DNA of 64,000 nucleotides from Alkalihalobacillus bogoriensis ATCC BAA-922 (GTDB taxonomy: Bacteria; Bacillota; Bacilli; Bacillales; Bacillaceae_F), in contig NZ_JHYI01000006.1 in assembly GCF_000621445.1 (NCBI RefSeq), positions 62,001 to 126,000 of the forward strand, written 5' to 3'. Shown here in pieces: positions 26,751 through 39,582 of this stretch. The notes beneath the pieces were generated by a model. It ran no database searches. It saw nothing but the letters and a program-made list of their open reading frames with translations, and had not been told where the DNA came from. The position numbers were made by a program, and so were the translations under genes. Within the stretch, counting starts at the first letter, position 1. Each line of letters begins with the position of its first letter.

Positions 26751-28163
26751 TTATACTGTTGATTTATCAAACGTTCTTACATCGACAAATTTACCTGCTA
26801 CCGCAGCTGCTACTGCCATTGCTGGACTGACGAGATGTGTTCTTGACCCTTTGCCTTGGCGTCCCTCGAAATTTCGGTTTGACGTTGAGGCACAACGCTC
26901 TCCTTCTGGGATAAAGTCAGGATTCATACTTAAACACATACTACAACCAGATTCACGCCATTCAAAGCCGGCTTCGATAAAAATTTTATCTAATCCTTCT
27001 TCTTCTGCCCGTTGTTTTACTTTTTGTGAACCTGGAACAACGATAGCTCTAACTTTTTCTGACACTTTACGACCTTTAGCAACAGCAGCTGCAGCACGAA
27101 GATCGCTAATACGAGAGTTCGTACAAGAACCGATAAACACATGCTGAACTTCAACATCTGTCATTTTTGTTCCAGGTGTTAAATCCATATATTCAAGCGC
27201 TTGCTCGATTGCGCGACGCTCTGATTGTGTTTTTGCATCCTGTGGATTAGGAACCGTATCGTGAATACGAATCCCTTGGGATGGGTTTGTTCCCCATGTC
27301 ACCATAGGTTGAATTTCAGAAGTATCAATAACAACAACTTTGTCATATTCAGCGCCTTCATCTGTAACTAGGGCTTTCCACTCTTCTACCTTTTTCTCAA
27401 ACTCTTCTCCGCTCGGCACATATTCTCTGCCTTCTAAATAATCAAATGTCACTTGGTCTGGACTAATTAATCCCGCTTTCGCCCCTGCTTCAATGGACAT
27501 ATTACAAATCGTCATTCTTTCTTCCATTGTCATGCCACGAATCGCTTCACCTGTAAATTCAATAACAGAACCTGTTCCAAAATCAACACCGAATTTTGAA
27601 ATAATCGCTAAAATAACATCTTTTGCTGTAATTCCTGTCCCAAGGCGCCCTGTCACACGAACTTCTAATGTTTTCGGTTTGCTTTGCCAAAGTGTTTGAG
27701 TCGCTAATACGTGTTCAACCTCACTTGTACCGATACCAAACGCAAGTGCACCAAATGCACCATGTGTAGAAGTATGACTATCTCCACATACGATCGTTTT
27801 TCCTGGCTGTGTTAAACCTAATTCTGGTCCAATAACATGGACAATACCATTATCAGGGCTATCTAAGTCAGCTACTTTAATTCCAAACTCATCACAGTTG
27901 TTTTTTAATGTTTCCATTTGTTTTTTTGCAATTTCATCAGTAATGCTTAGACGGTTTACAGTTGGTACATTATGGTCCATCGTGGCAAACGTTAAATCTG
28001 GACGACGAACTTTACGATTACTCAAACGTAACCCTTCAAACGCTTGTGGTGACGTTACTTCGTGAACCATTTGTAAATCAATATATAAAAGAGTTGGTTT
28101 CCCCTCTTCTGCTAGCACAGTATGTTTTTCCCAAATTTTTTCAATGATCGTTTTTGGTGCCAT
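26751..28163 (-). CDS. leuC: 3-isopropylmalate dehydratase, large subunit
   Basis: A 470-residue aconitase-family iron-sulphur subunit. The [4Fe-4S] ligands are the cysteines of [16 protein letters not shown] (about 345) and [12 protein letters not shown] (about 405-410). [24 protein letters not shown] (about 130) is the usual substrate-binding signature. It pairs with LeuD encoded just downstream. Confidence 0.97.
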   Translation of the reverse strand: MAPKTIIEKIWEKHTVLAEEGKPTLLYIDLQMVHEVTSPQAFEGLRLSNRKVRRPDLTFATMDHNVPTVNRLSITDEIAKKQMETLKNNCDEFGIKVADLDSPDNGIVHVIGPELGLTQPGKTIVCGDSHTSTHGAFGALAFGIGTSEVEHVLATQTLWQSKPKTLEVRVTGRLGTGITAKDVILAIISKFGVDFGTGSVIEFTGEAIRGMTMEERMTICNMSIEAGAKAGLISPDQVTFDYLEGREYVPSGEEFEKKVEEWKALVTDEGAEYDKVVVIDTSEIQPMVTWGTNPSQGIRIHDTVPNPQDAKTQSERRAIEQALEYMDLTPGTKMTDVEVQHVFIGSCTNSRISDLRAAAAVAKGRKVSEKVRAIVVPGSQKVKQRAEEEGLDKIFIEAGFEWRESGCSMCLSMNPDFIPEGERCASTSNRNFEGRQGKGSRTHLVSPAMAVAAAVAGKFVDVRTFDKSTV

Positions 28164-28203
28164 TTCCTTTCCCCACTTTCTCCTCGGATATTCACTTTCC
28201 TCT

Positions 28204-29298
28204 TTAGTTTTTCACAGTCACAATGGCGTCAATGGCGCCAACAACCTTTTCCGTCATCTCTGTTGTCGATAAGATTTGGTCACCTGACTTACTGATGTCA
28301 CCTGTTCGATGACCTGCATTTAAAACTTGACTAATCGCTTCCTCAATCACTTCTGCTTCTTTTACCATTCCAAATGAATATTTTAACATCATCGCAACAG
28401 AAGCAATCGTTGCGAGAGGGTTGGCTTTGTTTTGGCCCGCAATATCAGGAGCTGAACCATGAATTGGTTCATATAAACCTGGTCCCCCACTTCCGATACT
28501 AGCCGATGGCAACATTCCAAGTGAGCCTGTGAGCATTGACGCTTCATCACTTAAAATATCCCCAAACATATTTTCAGTCACAACAACATCAAATTGTTTT
28601 GGATTGCGAATTAGCTGCATGGCGGCATTATCGACAAGCATATGTTCTAGTTCAATATCTGGATATTGTGTTCCGACTTCTTCTGCAACCTCTCTCCATA
28701 AGCGACTAGACTCTAGTACATTCGCTTTATCGACCGATGTTACTTTTTGTCTTCTCACTTTCGCAAGTTCAAATGCTTGCTTAACAATGCGTTCAATTTC
28801 ACTTCGTTTATATAAGAGCGTATCAACTGCTGCTTCTTCTCCGTCTTTTTGGCAACGTTCACTCGGATCTCCAAAGTACAATCCACCTGTTAGTTCCCGA
28901 ACAATCATTAAATCTACACCATTAATGACTTCTTGTTTTAGAGTAGAAGAATCTGTTAAACTTTCATGTGCGGTAACAGGGCGTAAATTTGCAAATAAAT
29001 TCAATTGTTTGCGTATACCAAGCAAGCCTTTTTCTGGTCTCAAATGTCCCGGTAATGTATCCCATTTCGGGCCGCCTACTGCTCCTAATAGAACACCATC
29101 ACTTTCCTTACATGCTGTCACTGTCGCTTCAGGCAACGGTGTGTTTTCCTCATCAATGGCTACTCCGCCAAGCTTAGCGTACGTATACGTAAACTGGTGA
29201 TCGAAGTGTTTTGCAATAGTATCTAGCACTTCAACTGCTGATTGAACGACTTCTGGTCCAATGCCATCACCAGGTAATACTGTGATTTTCTTGTTCAT
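28204..29298 (-). CDS. leuB: 3-isopropylmalate dehydrogenase
   Basis: A 364-residue NAD-dependent decarboxylating dehydrogenase giving 2-oxoisocaproate. It begins [15 protein letters not shown], has [19 protein letters not shown] (about 130-150) and the signature [20 protein letters not shown] near 240. It lies between leuA (24 nt upstream) and leuC (40 nt downstream). Confidence 0.97.
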   Translation of the reverse strand: MNKKITVLPGDGIGPEVVQSAVEVLDTIAKHFDHQFTYTYAKLGGVAIDEENTPLPEATVTACKESDGVLLGAVGGPKWDTLPGHLRPEKGLLGIRKQLNLFANLRPVTAHESLTDSSTLKQEVINGVDLMIVRELTGGLYFGDPSERCQKDGEEAAVDTLLYKRSEIERIVKQAFELAKVRRQKVTSVDKANVLESSRLWREVAEEVGTQYPDIELEHMLVDNAAMQLIRNPKQFDVVVTENMFGDILSDEASMLTGSLGMLPSASIGSGGPGLYEPIHGSAPDIAGQNKANPLATIASVAMMLKYSFGMVKEAEVIEEAISQVLNAGHRTGDISKSGDQILSTTEMTEKVVGAIDAIVTVKN

Positions 29299-29322
29299 TC
29301 TGCGACTTCCTTCCTATAAAAA

Positions 29323-31909
<2,587 letters not shown>

Positions 31910-31921
31910 TTATATTAACTA

Positions 31922-32443
31922 TTAGTTAATTAACGTAATTCGGTTTGCATCAATAATTGACTTTTTTGTCCCGCGCTTAAAGGCGGTAATTCCTGTACGA
32001 GCAATTTCTTGAATACCATATGGTCTAACTAAATCAATTAACGCTTCAACTTTATCGTGTTCGCCTGTCACTTGAATCGTCATGTTTTCACGACCTACAT
32101 CAATGATGGAAGCCCGAAACGGATTAACAAGTGCAGCTAGCTCACTTCGTTGAGCTGGAGTGACACTAATTTTTACTAATGCTAATTCTCTAGCGACAAT
32201 CGGCTCATCTGTAATATCTTTTACTTTTAATACATCAACTTGTTTATTTAATTGCTTTAATACTTGTTCAATATTTCGCTCGCTATCGACGACAACGACA
32301 AATGTCATTCGCGAAATTGATGGATTTTCTGTAATTCCTACTGTAATACTCTCAATATTGAAATTTCTTCTCGCAAATAGCCCCGTAATGCGGTTTAATA
32401 CGCCAGATTGATTATTCACTAGCGCCGTTATTGTCCGTTTCAT
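31922..32443 (-). CDS. ilvN: Acetolactate synthase, small (regulatory) subunit
   Basis: A 173-residue regulatory subunit with an N-terminal ACT domain (about 1-75, [21 protein letters not shown]), which binds valine in known homologues, and a C-terminal ALS-SS domain. It overlaps the ilvB stop by 4 nt, as expected for subunits made together. The symbol ilvN is used here; Bacillus annotations also use ilvH. Confidence 0.96.
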   Translation of the reverse strand: MKRTITALVNNQSGVLNRITGLFARRNFNIESITVGITENPSISRMTFVVVVDSERNIEQVLKQLNKQVDVLKVKDITDEPIVARELALVKISVTPAQRSELAALVNPFRASIIDVGRENMTIQVTGEHDKVEALIDLVRPYGIQEIARTGITAFKRGTKKSIIDANRITLIN

Positions 32444-34167
32444 GGCTTAATTCCCTCCATTTCATGATGTCCTTTTCCAGGAGATATCATTGGATAGACG
32501 TTTTCGACTTGAGTGACACGAAAATCTAATAACACTGGACCATTAAATGCCATTGCTTCTTCAAGTGCAGGAACGACATCTTCAACATTGGAAATTTTCA
32601 TCGCTTTAATATCATAAGCTTCAGCTAATTTCACAAAATTCGGCTGAGTTTTAAAAACAGAGTTCGAATAGCGTTCTTCATAGAATAATTGCTGCCACTG
32701 CCGAACCATGCCTAGTGCTTCATTATTCACAATAATCACTTTTACTGGTATATTTAAATCTTGTAAAATCGAGAGCTCTTGTAATGTCATTTGAAAACCA
32801 GCGTCTCCTAAAATCGCAATGACAGGAGAATTCGGTTCAGCAAATTGTGCCCCTATAGCTGCCGGAAAACCAAAACCCATTGTTCCAAGACCGCCTGATG
32901 TGACCCACCGGTTCGGCTTGTTAAACTTATAGTATTGTGCCGCCCACATTTGATGTTGACCAACATCTGTTGTTACAATCGCTTCCCCTTTTGTTACCTT
33001 GTAAATAGCCTCCATTAGATGCTGTGGCTTTATCGTTTCCCCATCTTGTTTATACCAAAGCGGATATTCACCTTTTAATCGTTGTAAGTCGGCTTTCCAA
33101 ACCGAACATTCACTTAGCTTTCCGTGTTCTTCTAGCAACATTGATAATGCTTGTTTCGCATCTCCTACAACAGGGATATGGGTATCGACGTTTTTGCCAA
33201 TTTCAGCAGGGTCAATATCAATATGAGCGACTTTTGCATGTGGAGCAAAGTGAGCTAAATTGCCAGTTAATCGGTCATCGAAACGAGCACCGATATTAAT
33301 TAATAAATCTGTTTCATGTAACGCCATATTCGCTGTATATGTTCCGTGCATTCCAGCCATGCCTAAGTTCAGTTCATGTTCCCCAGGAAAACCACCTAAA
33401 CCAAGAAGTGTTGTAGCTACTGGCAATTGTTGCTGTTCCACAAAAGCAAGTAATTCATTAGATGCTTTTGCATGAAGAACTCCTGCTCCGGCTAAAATAA
33501 CTGGTTTCTTCGCCGCTGTAATCGCTTCTGACAGTTTTCGAATTTGATGTTTGTTTGGAATAATGGTTGGTTGATATCCTGGTAAGTCTACTTCTTTATC
33601 GTAGTTAAAAATACCGGTATCGACTGATACATCTTTTGGTAAATCAATTAATACTGGTCCTGGTCTTCCTGTTGTTGCGATATGAAAAGCCTCTTTCACA
33701 ATTCGAGGTAAGTCTTCTACTTTTCGAACTTGAAAGCTATGTTTTGTAATCGGCATTGTTATTCCAATCATGTCTGCTTCTTGAAATCCATCCGTCCCAA
33801 TAAGTGTAGTTGCTATTTGTCCTGAAATAACAACAAGAGGAAGAGAATCCATCATTGCATCAGCAATACCTGTTACAACATTCGTAGCACCAGGTCCTGA
33901 TGTGACAACACAGACGCCTGGCTTTCCTGATACTCTTGCATAGCCTTCAGCTGCATGAACAGCACCTTGTTCATGTCGAGCTAAAATATGACGAATCCCT
34001 GTTTTATAAATTTCATCATACGTTGGTAAAATCGCTCCTCCCGGGTATCCGAAAATGACTTCGACACCCTCTTCGGCTAATGCTTTAATTAACATACTAG
34101 ACCCTGAAACTTTTAGTTCTTCTTGCTTCACTTCAACACTTTGTTTTTGCCTCAACTTGGTACTCAT
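32440..34167 (-). CDS. ilvB: Acetolactate synthase, large (catalytic) subunit
   Basis: A 575-residue thiamine-diphosphate enzyme forming acetolactate or acetohydroxybutyrate. It shows [19 protein letters not shown] near residue 34, the catalytic glutamate in [16 protein letters not shown], and the ThDP/Mg motif [29 protein letters not shown] (about 450). The ATG at 34167 ([14 protein letters not shown]) has AGGAGGAA just upstream; a longer frame to 34212 runs into the leader. It is the first gene behind the Leu T-box. Confidence 0.96.
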   Translation of the reverse strand: MSTKLRQKQSVEVKQEELKVSGSSMLIKALAEEGVEVIFGYPGGAILPTYDEIYKTGIRHILARHEQGAVHAAEGYARVSGKPGVCVVTSGPGATNVVTGIADAMMDSLPLVVISGQIATTLIGTDGFQEADMIGITMPITKHSFQVRKVEDLPRIVKEAFHIATTGRPGPVLIDLPKDVSVDTGIFNYDKEVDLPGYQPTIIPNKHQIRKLSEAITAAKKPVILAGAGVLHAKASNELLAFVEQQQLPVATTLLGLGGFPGEHELNLGMAGMHGTYTANMALHETDLLINIGARFDDRLTGNLAHFAPHAKVAHIDIDPAEIGKNVDTHIPVVGDAKQALSMLLEEHGKLSECSVWKADLQRLKGEYPLWYKQDGETIKPQHLMEAIYKVTKGEAIVTTDVGQHQMWAAQYYKFNKPNRWVTSGGLGTMGFGFPAAIGAQFAEPNSPVIAILGDAGFQMTLQELSILQDLNIPVKVIIVNNEALGMVRQWQQLFYEERYSNSVFKTQPNFVKLAEAYDIKAMKISNVEDVVPALEEAMAFNGPVLLDFRVTQVENVYPMISPGKGHHEMEGIKP

Positions 34168-34224
34168 TTTTTCTTCCTCCTTTTTAAACAAATTGGGTAC
34201 ATTCCCATTCAATATTGCTGTATA

Positions 34225-34556
34225 TCCCTTCAGAAGTTTGGGATGTTTTCTGACAAAAAAAGCAATAAAAAAATCTTCCCACCCCTACACGAAGACTTAT
34301 AGTGTCTTTTTGCAAGGGGTGAAAAGATTTCTTTCCACGGTACCACCCTTTTTCTTGACATTCTTTCAAATGTCAACTCATGAACGACATTGTCGTCCTC
34401 TTTTAATAACGAGTGTAGTGAGCACCCGACCAACCTTACTAGAATTCGTTCAGATTGGCACTCAGAGGGGAGTTCATCATAAGAAGCAAGACCGCATTTC
34501 AGCAACAGCGGCTCTCTGTACAAGCTTACCAAATGACTACTTTTCCTCTTCACCGT
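34225..34556 (-). promoter_or_regulatory. T-box riboswitch upstream of ilvB (Leu specifier)
   Basis: On the minus strand AAGGGTGGTACCGTGG (34335-34350) is the conserved T-box core. The terminator pairs AAATCTT..CACCCC with GGGGTG..AAGATTT (about 34268-34330) and runs into TTTTTTTATT. A CTC leucine codon at 34470-34472 in GAACTCCCC is the likely specifier. Uncharged tRNA-Leu would open expression of ilvBNC-leuABCD. The leader starts about 15-20 nt after the ilvD stop, leaving almost no room for a promoter of its own. Confidence 0.93.
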
Positions 34557-34572
34557 TTTTTATATACAGTTA

Positions 34573-36240
34573 TTAGACTTTCATAATCCCACCCGTATTC
34601 GCGGATGTTACTAATTTTGAATATCTTGCTAAATAGCCTTTTTTCACCTTAGGTTCAGGTTGAACGAAATGTTTTCTTCGTTTCTCTAATTCTTCGTCTG
34701 AGACATCAAGATTCATTGTACGATTCGGTAAATCAATAATAATTTTATCGCCATTTTCAACAAAGGCAATTGGTCCACCTTCAGCTGCTTCTGGCGAGAT
34801 ATGACCAATTGAAATTCCTCGAGATGCACCTGAGAAACGACCATCTGTAATTAATGCCACTTTTGTTCCTAACCCTCTTCCCATAATGGAAGAAGTAGGG
34901 GCTAACATTTCTGGCATCCCTGGTCCACCTTTTGGACCTTCATAGCGGATAACAACGACATGACCTTCTTTTACATCTCCGTTATCAATGCCTTGAATCG
35001 CTTCATCTTGAGATTCAAAGACGATAGCTTCACCTTCGAATACTTTGATGGACGGGTCAACCGCTCCCACTTTAATAACAGCTCCGTCTGGGGCTATGTT
35101 ACCGAATAAGATTGATAATCCCCCCACTGGGCTATACGGATTATCTTTTCTGCGGATAACATCATCATTTAATATTTCAGCATCTTTGACATTTTCATAT
35201 AATGACTTTCCAGTAATCGTAATGCGTTCTGGATGAATCGCACCTTCTATACTGCAAAGCTCTTTAATAATGGCACTTACTCCACCAGCGTGATGAACAT
35301 CATCCATTGAATAATCTGAAGCTGGACTGATTTTGCTTAAATATGGAATTCGTTCAGCTACTTCATTAATTCGATTTAAGTCATATTCGATTTCAGCTTC
35401 ATTTGCAATCGCTAGTGTATGCAATACAGTGTTAGTGGAACCACCCATTGCCATATCAAGTGCAAAGGCATCATCAATTGTATCTCTTGTTACAATGTCA
35501 CGTGGACGTATATCTTTTTCAATTAAATTCATTAAGTGTTTAGCTGCATCGTAAATTAATTTATGACGGTCTGTTGACGTCGCTACTAATGTACCATTTC
35601 CTGGTAGTGCTAATCCTAGCATTTCCATTAAGGAGTTCATAGAATTTGCAGTGAACATCCCTGAACAGGAACCACATGTTGGACAGGCACTTTGCTCAAT
35701 TTCTAAGAGCTCTTCTCTTGTCATATTTCCTGACGAAAATGCACCTACGCCTTCAAATACTGACACTAGCGAAAGAGGTTTGCCATCTTTTGTTCTTCCT
35801 GCTTCCATTGGACCTCCAGATACGAAAACAGAAGGGACGTTTGTTCGAACTGATGCCATTAACATTCCCGGCGTAATCTTATCACAGTTTGGAATAAAAA
35901 ATACTCCATCAAACCAATGTGCATTAATTACAGTTTCAGCTGCATCACAAATGATTTCTCGGCTTGGTAATGAATATCTCATTCCAATATGACCCATGGC
36001 GATTCCATCATCGACACCAATTGTATTAAACTCAAATGGAATCCCGCCTGCTTCACGAATGGCTTGTTTTGCCACTTCCGCAAATTTATTTAAGTGCATA
36101 TGGCCTGGAATAATATCGATGTACGAATTACAGACGCCAATAAATGGCTTATCCATATCCTCATCTTTCACTCCAGCTGCACGTAGCAAACTGCGGTGAG
36201 GAGCTCTGTCTATCCCTTTTTTTATCATGTCACTTCTCAT
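34573..36240 (-). CDS. ilvD: Dihydroxy-acid dehydratase
   Basis: A 555-residue iron-sulphur dehydratase common to valine, leucine and isoleucine synthesis. Cluster cysteines are in [16 protein letters not shown] (about 43), [14 protein letters not shown] (about 117) and [19 protein letters not shown] (about 184-202). The C-terminal [23 protein letters not shown] is typical. The ATG at 36240 ([19 protein letters not shown]) fits the family; a 7-codon longer start exists. It lies immediately upstream of the Leu T-box and ilvB. Confidence 0.97.
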   Translation of the reverse strand: MRSDMIKKGIDRAPHRSLLRAAGVKDEDMDKPFIGVCNSYIDIIPGHMHLNKFAEVAKQAIREAGGIPFEFNTIGVDDGIAMGHIGMRYSLPSREIICDAAETVINAHWFDGVFFIPNCDKITPGMLMASVRTNVPSVFVSGGPMEAGRTKDGKPLSLVSVFEGVGAFSSGNMTREELLEIEQSACPTCGSCSGMFTANSMNSLMEMLGLALPGNGTLVATSTDRHKLIYDAAKHLMNLIEKDIRPRDIVTRDTIDDAFALDMAMGGSTNTVLHTLAIANEAEIEYDLNRINEVAERIPYLSKISPASDYSMDDVHHAGGVSAIIKELCSIEGAIHPERITITGKSLYENVKDAEILNDDVIRRKDNPYSPVGGLSILFGNIAPDGAVIKVGAVDPSIKVFEGEAIVFESQDEAIQGIDNGDVKEGHVVVIRYEGPKGGPGMPEMLAPTSSIMGRGLGTKVALITDGRFSGASRGISIGHISPEAAEGGPIAFVENGDKIIIDLPNRTMNLDVSDEELEKRRKHFVQPEPKVKKGYLARYSKLVTSANTGGIMKV

Positions 36241-36650
36241 AATCTTCTCCCCCAAAACCATTCATTGTATTTCTAGATATTGCTTAAAAGTAAATGGACC
36301 TTCCCCAAGATTCATCTACTTTGCTTATTTCGTAATGTATTAGAATTTTTCGACAATTCAGACTAATGAAGATTAGTTATTTCTTAATTTTGTCTTAGGC
36401 TGACATTGTGAAAAGAAATGATGAAAAGTTTTGTTGTTTGAGCATTATAATACGCCCTTTAACGTTGATGGTCAACCACTTTTTCTAAAATTTTTAGACT
36501 ATTTTGATTAGTGAAATTTATTGTACGCGCTTACATAAAGACGGCATAAGGGATATTCGAAATTCACAAAAACTAAACTTTTCAAAAAAAGTTTTCTATA
36601 TTCGTAATAGTTTTCTTATCTGTTGTAAAAAATAGGATGGGTGATAAAAG
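36241..36650. other. Divergent intergenic region between ilvD and an orphan plus-strand gene
   Basis: About 410 nt of AT-rich sequence that must carry the ilvD promoter. The only notable site is AATTTTTCGACAATT (36344-36358), which differs from the CodY box AATTTTCWGAAAATT at three positions. No T-box core or small gene was found. The right end holds GGATGGGTG before the plus-strand gene. Confidence 0.35.
36344..36358. promoter_or_regulatory. Weak CodY-box-like site upstream of ilvD
   Basis: AATTTTTCGACAATT matches 12 of 15 positions of the CodY consensus. CodY is a known repressor of branched-chain amino-acid genes in Bacillus, which makes the location sensible, but AT-rich DNA gives such matches by chance. 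Confidence 0.3.
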
Positions 36651-37052
36651 ATGATACTAGAATGGAAAAAAATAAAAACAAAGCATATTCGATTTAGAAT
36701 TCCTTATTTCGCACTAAAAAAACGTGAGAAGCCACTACTCGTTCCGGTTTCTCTTGAACCTCACAAATGTAAAAATGCCGAAGAAAAAACATTGTTTCAT
36801 GCATTACTAGCAAGCAATTATTATCCTACACCTTATTACAAACTAGGTCGAATTAAAGTAACGATGGCTTTAGTGCCTTTTCGAATTGCTTTACTTGAGC
36901 GTTCAAAAGCAAACAAAGTAAAGATGGAAAAGGGACTAGCGAAAAAAGGTTGGACGGTCATTTATTATGACGCGGAAGAACAACAATCAAATTTTGAAAA
37001 TGTATTAAACCAAATTCAACAGGTCACGACTGCATATTCTCATTCGGTGTGA
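36651..37052 (+). CDS. Uncharacterised 133-aa protein
   Basis: A basic 133-residue protein beginning MILEWKKIKTKHIRFRIPYF, with a ribosome site GGATGGGTG 7 nt before the ATG. No signal peptide or membrane segment is visible. The second half (RIALLERSKANKVKMEKGLAKKGWTVIYYDAEE) has the layout of small nuclease-like proteins in which a helix with E and K precedes a GW-v-i-y strand (DUF559/Vsr-like), but the catalytic residues are not clear. It stands alone on the plus strand between ilvD and the tRNA genes. I do not recognise the family with confidence. Confidence 0.65.
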   Translation: MILEWKKIKTKHIRFRIPYFALKKREKPLLVPVSLEPHKCKNAEEKTLFHALLASNYYPTPYYKLGRIKVTMALVPFRIALLERSKANKVKMEKGLAKKGWTVIYYDAEEQQSNFENVLNQIQQVTTAYSHSV

Positions 37053-37094
37053 ACTGTGAAGGTGGGAAAGCTTAAGGGTATGAGAACGAGTAAC

Positions 37095-37275
37095 TGACAT
37101 CTATTCCGCTATTTCACTAAATACAAGCGATTTTCGATCGCGTTCGGACATCTATTCCGTTACTTGCTTAACATTAGGCCAACTCGACCTAATTTTGATT
37201 GATGTTACGGAACCAATGTCCGATAGCAAATCAAAAGGCTTAGTAAATACTAAAATAGCGGAACAAATGTCCGTA
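37095..37275. repeat. Nested inverted repeat (GGACATCTATTCCG family), copy 1
   Basis: GACATCTATTCCGCTATTT (37096) faces AATAGCGGAACAAATGTCCG (ending about 37275), and inside them CGGACATCTATTCCGTTACT (37145) faces GTTACGGAACCAATGTCCG (37204-37222). The result is two nested palindromes. The same architecture recurs at 56257-56433. It is non-coding and intergenic. Confidence 0.85.
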
Positions 37276-37290
37276 TGAACCAAACATATT

Positions 37291-37323
37291 AAAAAAAGCT
37301 TACTGCTAGAGCAGTAAGCTTTA
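37291..37323 (-). terminator. Terminator of the tRNA-Gly/tRNA-Arg transcript
   Basis: AAAGCTTACTGC pairs with GCAGTAAGCTTT (37297-37322). On the minus strand the stem is followed by a run of T, 17 nt after the tRNA-Arg gene. Confidence 0.88.
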
Positions 37324-37339
37324 TTATATGTATTCTTAA

Positions 37340-37416
<77 letters not shown>

Positions 37417-37421
37417 ATAAT

Positions 37422-37495
37422 TGGAGCGGGTGATGGGAATCGAACCCACGACATCAGCTTGGAAGGCTGAGGTTTTACCACTAAACTACACCCGC
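37422..37495 (-). tRNA. tRNA-Gly (anticodon TCC)
   Basis: The minus-strand sequence starts GCGGGTGTAGTTTAGTGG. It has the anticodon loop CTTCCAA with TCC, the T-arm GTGGGTTCGATTCCCAT and the acceptor end ACCCGCT followed by an encoded CCA. It lies 5 nt upstream of tRNA-Arg, so the two are probably one transcript. Confidence 0.95.
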
Positions 37496-37560
37496 GCGTT
37501 CCTTAAATAACGGACATTTATTACTATATAACATTTAAGGAACAAAGTCAAGAGATTCTC

Positions 37561-38079
37561 TTAAGAAAGTGAATATTGTTTGCTTAACTCTGGAATAACT
37601 GTTCCTGCTCGATTATAAAACATAACTCGAACAATTTTATCATCATTTATTTCACACAGGCAATACGTTTGCTCACGACGATTTCGAGGTAAACGCAAGC
37701 TTCCTGGGTTAATGTACACAACTCCGTTTTCACTAAAAGAAGTCGCAATATGTGAATGTCCAAAGCAAGCTATCGACGCACCCACTTCCTCAGCACGATA
37801 GCTAATTGGTACATGTGTCATTTTGACATTATATAAATGCCCATGTGTAACATAAAACGTCACTCCATCGATCGTTGTCACGATTTCTTCCTCGAACTGT
37901 GAATGACTCACATCACAGTTCCCTTCCACAATAACAACATCTTTTAGGATCGCCTCATCAAAGTGTAGCTCCGAATCCCCACAATGAATGATGAGATCGA
38001 CTTCCTCTTTGTGTCGATTCAATACTTCAGCAAGCTCTTCTTTCCAACCATGGCTATCACTTACGATTAATGCTTTCAT
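37561..38079 (-). CDS. ysnB: Metallophosphoesterase, YfcE/MJ0936 family (YsnB)
   Basis: A 172-residue calcineurin-like phosphodiesterase. The metal-binding motifs are SDSHG (7-11), HCGDSE (about 32-37), EGNCD (about 52-56), VTHGH (about 77-81) and GHSH (about 106-109). The natural substrate of the Bacillus protein is not known from sequence. It lies 17 nt after rdgB, as in B. subtilis ysnA-ysnB. Confidence 0.9.
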   Translation of the reverse strand: MKALIVSDSHGWKEELAEVLNRHKEEVDLIIHCGDSELHFDEAILKDVVIVEGNCDVSHSQFEEEIVTTIDGVTFYVTHGHLYNVKMTHVPISYRAEEVGASIACFGHSHIATSFSENGVVYINPGSLRLPRNRREQTYCLCEINDDKIVRVMFYNRAGTVIPELSKQYSLS

Positions 38080-38096
38080 CGCTCTTTAGCCTCCAT

Positions 38097-38693
38097 TTAG
38101 TTCATCCAATGTTTCAATCTTTCCTGTAATTGCAGTAATGCTTTTTTGCGGTGACTGATTTCATTTTTTTCTTCCATTGTCAGTTCAGCCATTGTTTTGC
38201 CTTTACTAGGAATCAACAAAAGGGGGTCATACCCAAACCCGTTGCTTCCTTTTGGTTCCGTTGTAATTACTCCTTCACAAGTCCCTTCAAACACTTCTTC
38301 TTTTCCATCAGGATAAGCTAGAACTAAAGCGCAGTGAAAACGTGCGGTTCTCTCCTCTTCTTTCACATGCTTCAAATCATGGATTAATTTTTCATTATTT
38401 TTGGCATCGTTTTTTTCCACTCCGGCATAACGTGCTGAATGGACACCTGGTTGCCCTGAAAGCGCATCAACACATAAACCAGAATCATCGGCGATAACTG
38501 GTTTTTGAAAATGCCTCGCCACCGTCATAGCTTTTAAAAATGCATTCTCAGCAAATGTTAGACCCGTTTCCTCAACATCAGGGATATCGGGATAATCTAA
38601 TAAAGACGTTACAGAAAACCCTAACGGAGTGAGCATCGATTCAAACTCCTTTAGTTTCCCTTTGTTTTTTGTTGCAATAATAAGCTCTTTCAT
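38097..38693 (-). CDS. rdgB: XTP/dITP diphosphatase (Ham1/RdgB family)
   Basis: A 198-residue house-cleaning pyrophosphatase that removes non-canonical purine nucleotides. Signatures are [16 protein letters not shown] (5-20), [24 protein letters not shown] (about 67-90), [13 protein letters not shown] (about 150-162) and ISHRKKAL. It overlaps the rph stop by 4 nt. The corresponding B. subtilis gene is also called ysnA. Confidence 0.95.
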   Translation of the reverse strand: MKELIIATKNKGKLKEFESMLTPLGFSVTSLLDYPDIPDVEETGLTFAENAFLKAMTVARHFQKPVIADDSGLCVDALSGQPGVHSARYAGVEKNDAKNNEKLIHDLKHVKEEERTARFHCALVLAYPDGKEEVFEGTCEGVITTEPKGSNGFGYDPLLLIPSKGKTMAELTMEEKNEISHRKKALLQLQERLKHWMN

Positions 38694-39457
38694 TTTTGTT
38701 CGTCCTTTTTTGCTTTACTTTCAATGCGATTAATCACTTTTTCGTTTAAAGCCTGCTTTTGAATATCAATTAATTCATAGATTCCTTGTTCTGCTAAATC
38801 TAATAGAGCGTTCAATTGACTTCGTGAAAACGTGGCCTCCTCACCTGTTCCTTGTAGCTCAACGAATTCACCGTTTCCTGTCATCACAATATTCATATCT
38901 ACTTCTGCCTTTGCATCCTCTATATAACATAAGTCTAGAATCTCTCCTTCATTACTGTCAACCCCAACAGAAACAGCCGCTAAAAAGTCTTGGACTGGCC
39001 ATTCTTTTATCATCGACTTTTCAACATAAGATTCTAGTGCTAGCACCATCGCTACATATGCCCCTGTAATGGAAGCGGTTCTTGTTCCACCATCTGCTTG
39101 AATCACATCACAATCAATCCAGATCGTACGCTCACCTAGTTTACTTAAGTCAATAACAGACCGGAGCGCTCGTCCTATTAATCGTTGAATTTCCATTGTA
39201 CGACCAGTTACTTTACCTTTTGATGACTCACGGATATTTCTTTGCTCTGTTGCACGTGGTAACATCGAATATTCCGCTGCTATCCAACCCTTTCCTTGAC
39301 CTCTCATAAAAGGTGGAACTCTGTCTTCAATACTCGCTGTACAGATAACTTTTGTTTTTCCTACTGAAATTAACACAGAGCCTTCTGGATGAATTAAATA
39401 ATCTTTTATTAGTTCAACAGGTCTTAGTTCATTTTTTGCACGGTTATCTACTCTCAT
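38690..39457 (-). CDS. rph: Ribonuclease PH
   Basis: A 255-residue phosphorolytic 3'-5' exoribonuclease that trims tRNA precursors. Marks are [20 protein letters not shown] (about 27-46), [20 protein letters not shown] (about 85-104) and the phosphate-site region [19 protein letters not shown] (about 117-135). It heads the rph-rdgB-ysnB cluster, which leads toward two tRNA genes. Confidence 0.96.
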   Translation of the reverse strand: MRVDNRAKNELRPVELIKDYLIHPEGSVLISVGKTKVICTASIEDRVPPFMRGQGKGWIAAEYSMLPRATEQRNIRESSKGKVTGRTMEIQRLIGRALRSVIDLSKLGERTIWIDCDVIQADGGTRTASITGAYVAMVLALESYVEKSMIKEWPVQDFLAAVSVGVDSNEGEILDLCYIEDAKAEVDMNIVMTGNGEFVELQGTGEEATFSRSQLNALLDLAEQGIYELIDIQKQALNEKVINRIESKAKKDEQK

Positions 39458-39513
39458 TGATGGCCTCCTAATTACATTCAGTAATGCGTAAGTATCTTTA
39501 TTTTTTTGTCATG

Positions 39514-39543
39514 GAAAAAAGGCAGCGATCTTTGCTGCCTTTC
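39514..39543 (-). terminator. gerM terminator
   Basis: AAAGGCAGC pairs with GCTGCCTTT around a short loop (39519-39542) and is followed on the minus strand by TTTTCC. It separates gerM from rph. Confidence 0.85.
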
Positions 39544-39582
39544 ATAGTATATCAAACTTTAGATACTTTTCCTAAAAATTGC

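Noticed and set aside
28529-29200. 223-codon plus-strand frame opposite leuB
   Set aside because: It is antisense to leuB and its composition reflects leuB codon use; no start signal.
34230-34553. 107-codon minus-strand frame upstream of ilvB
   Set aside because: It is read across the Leu T-box and its terminator.
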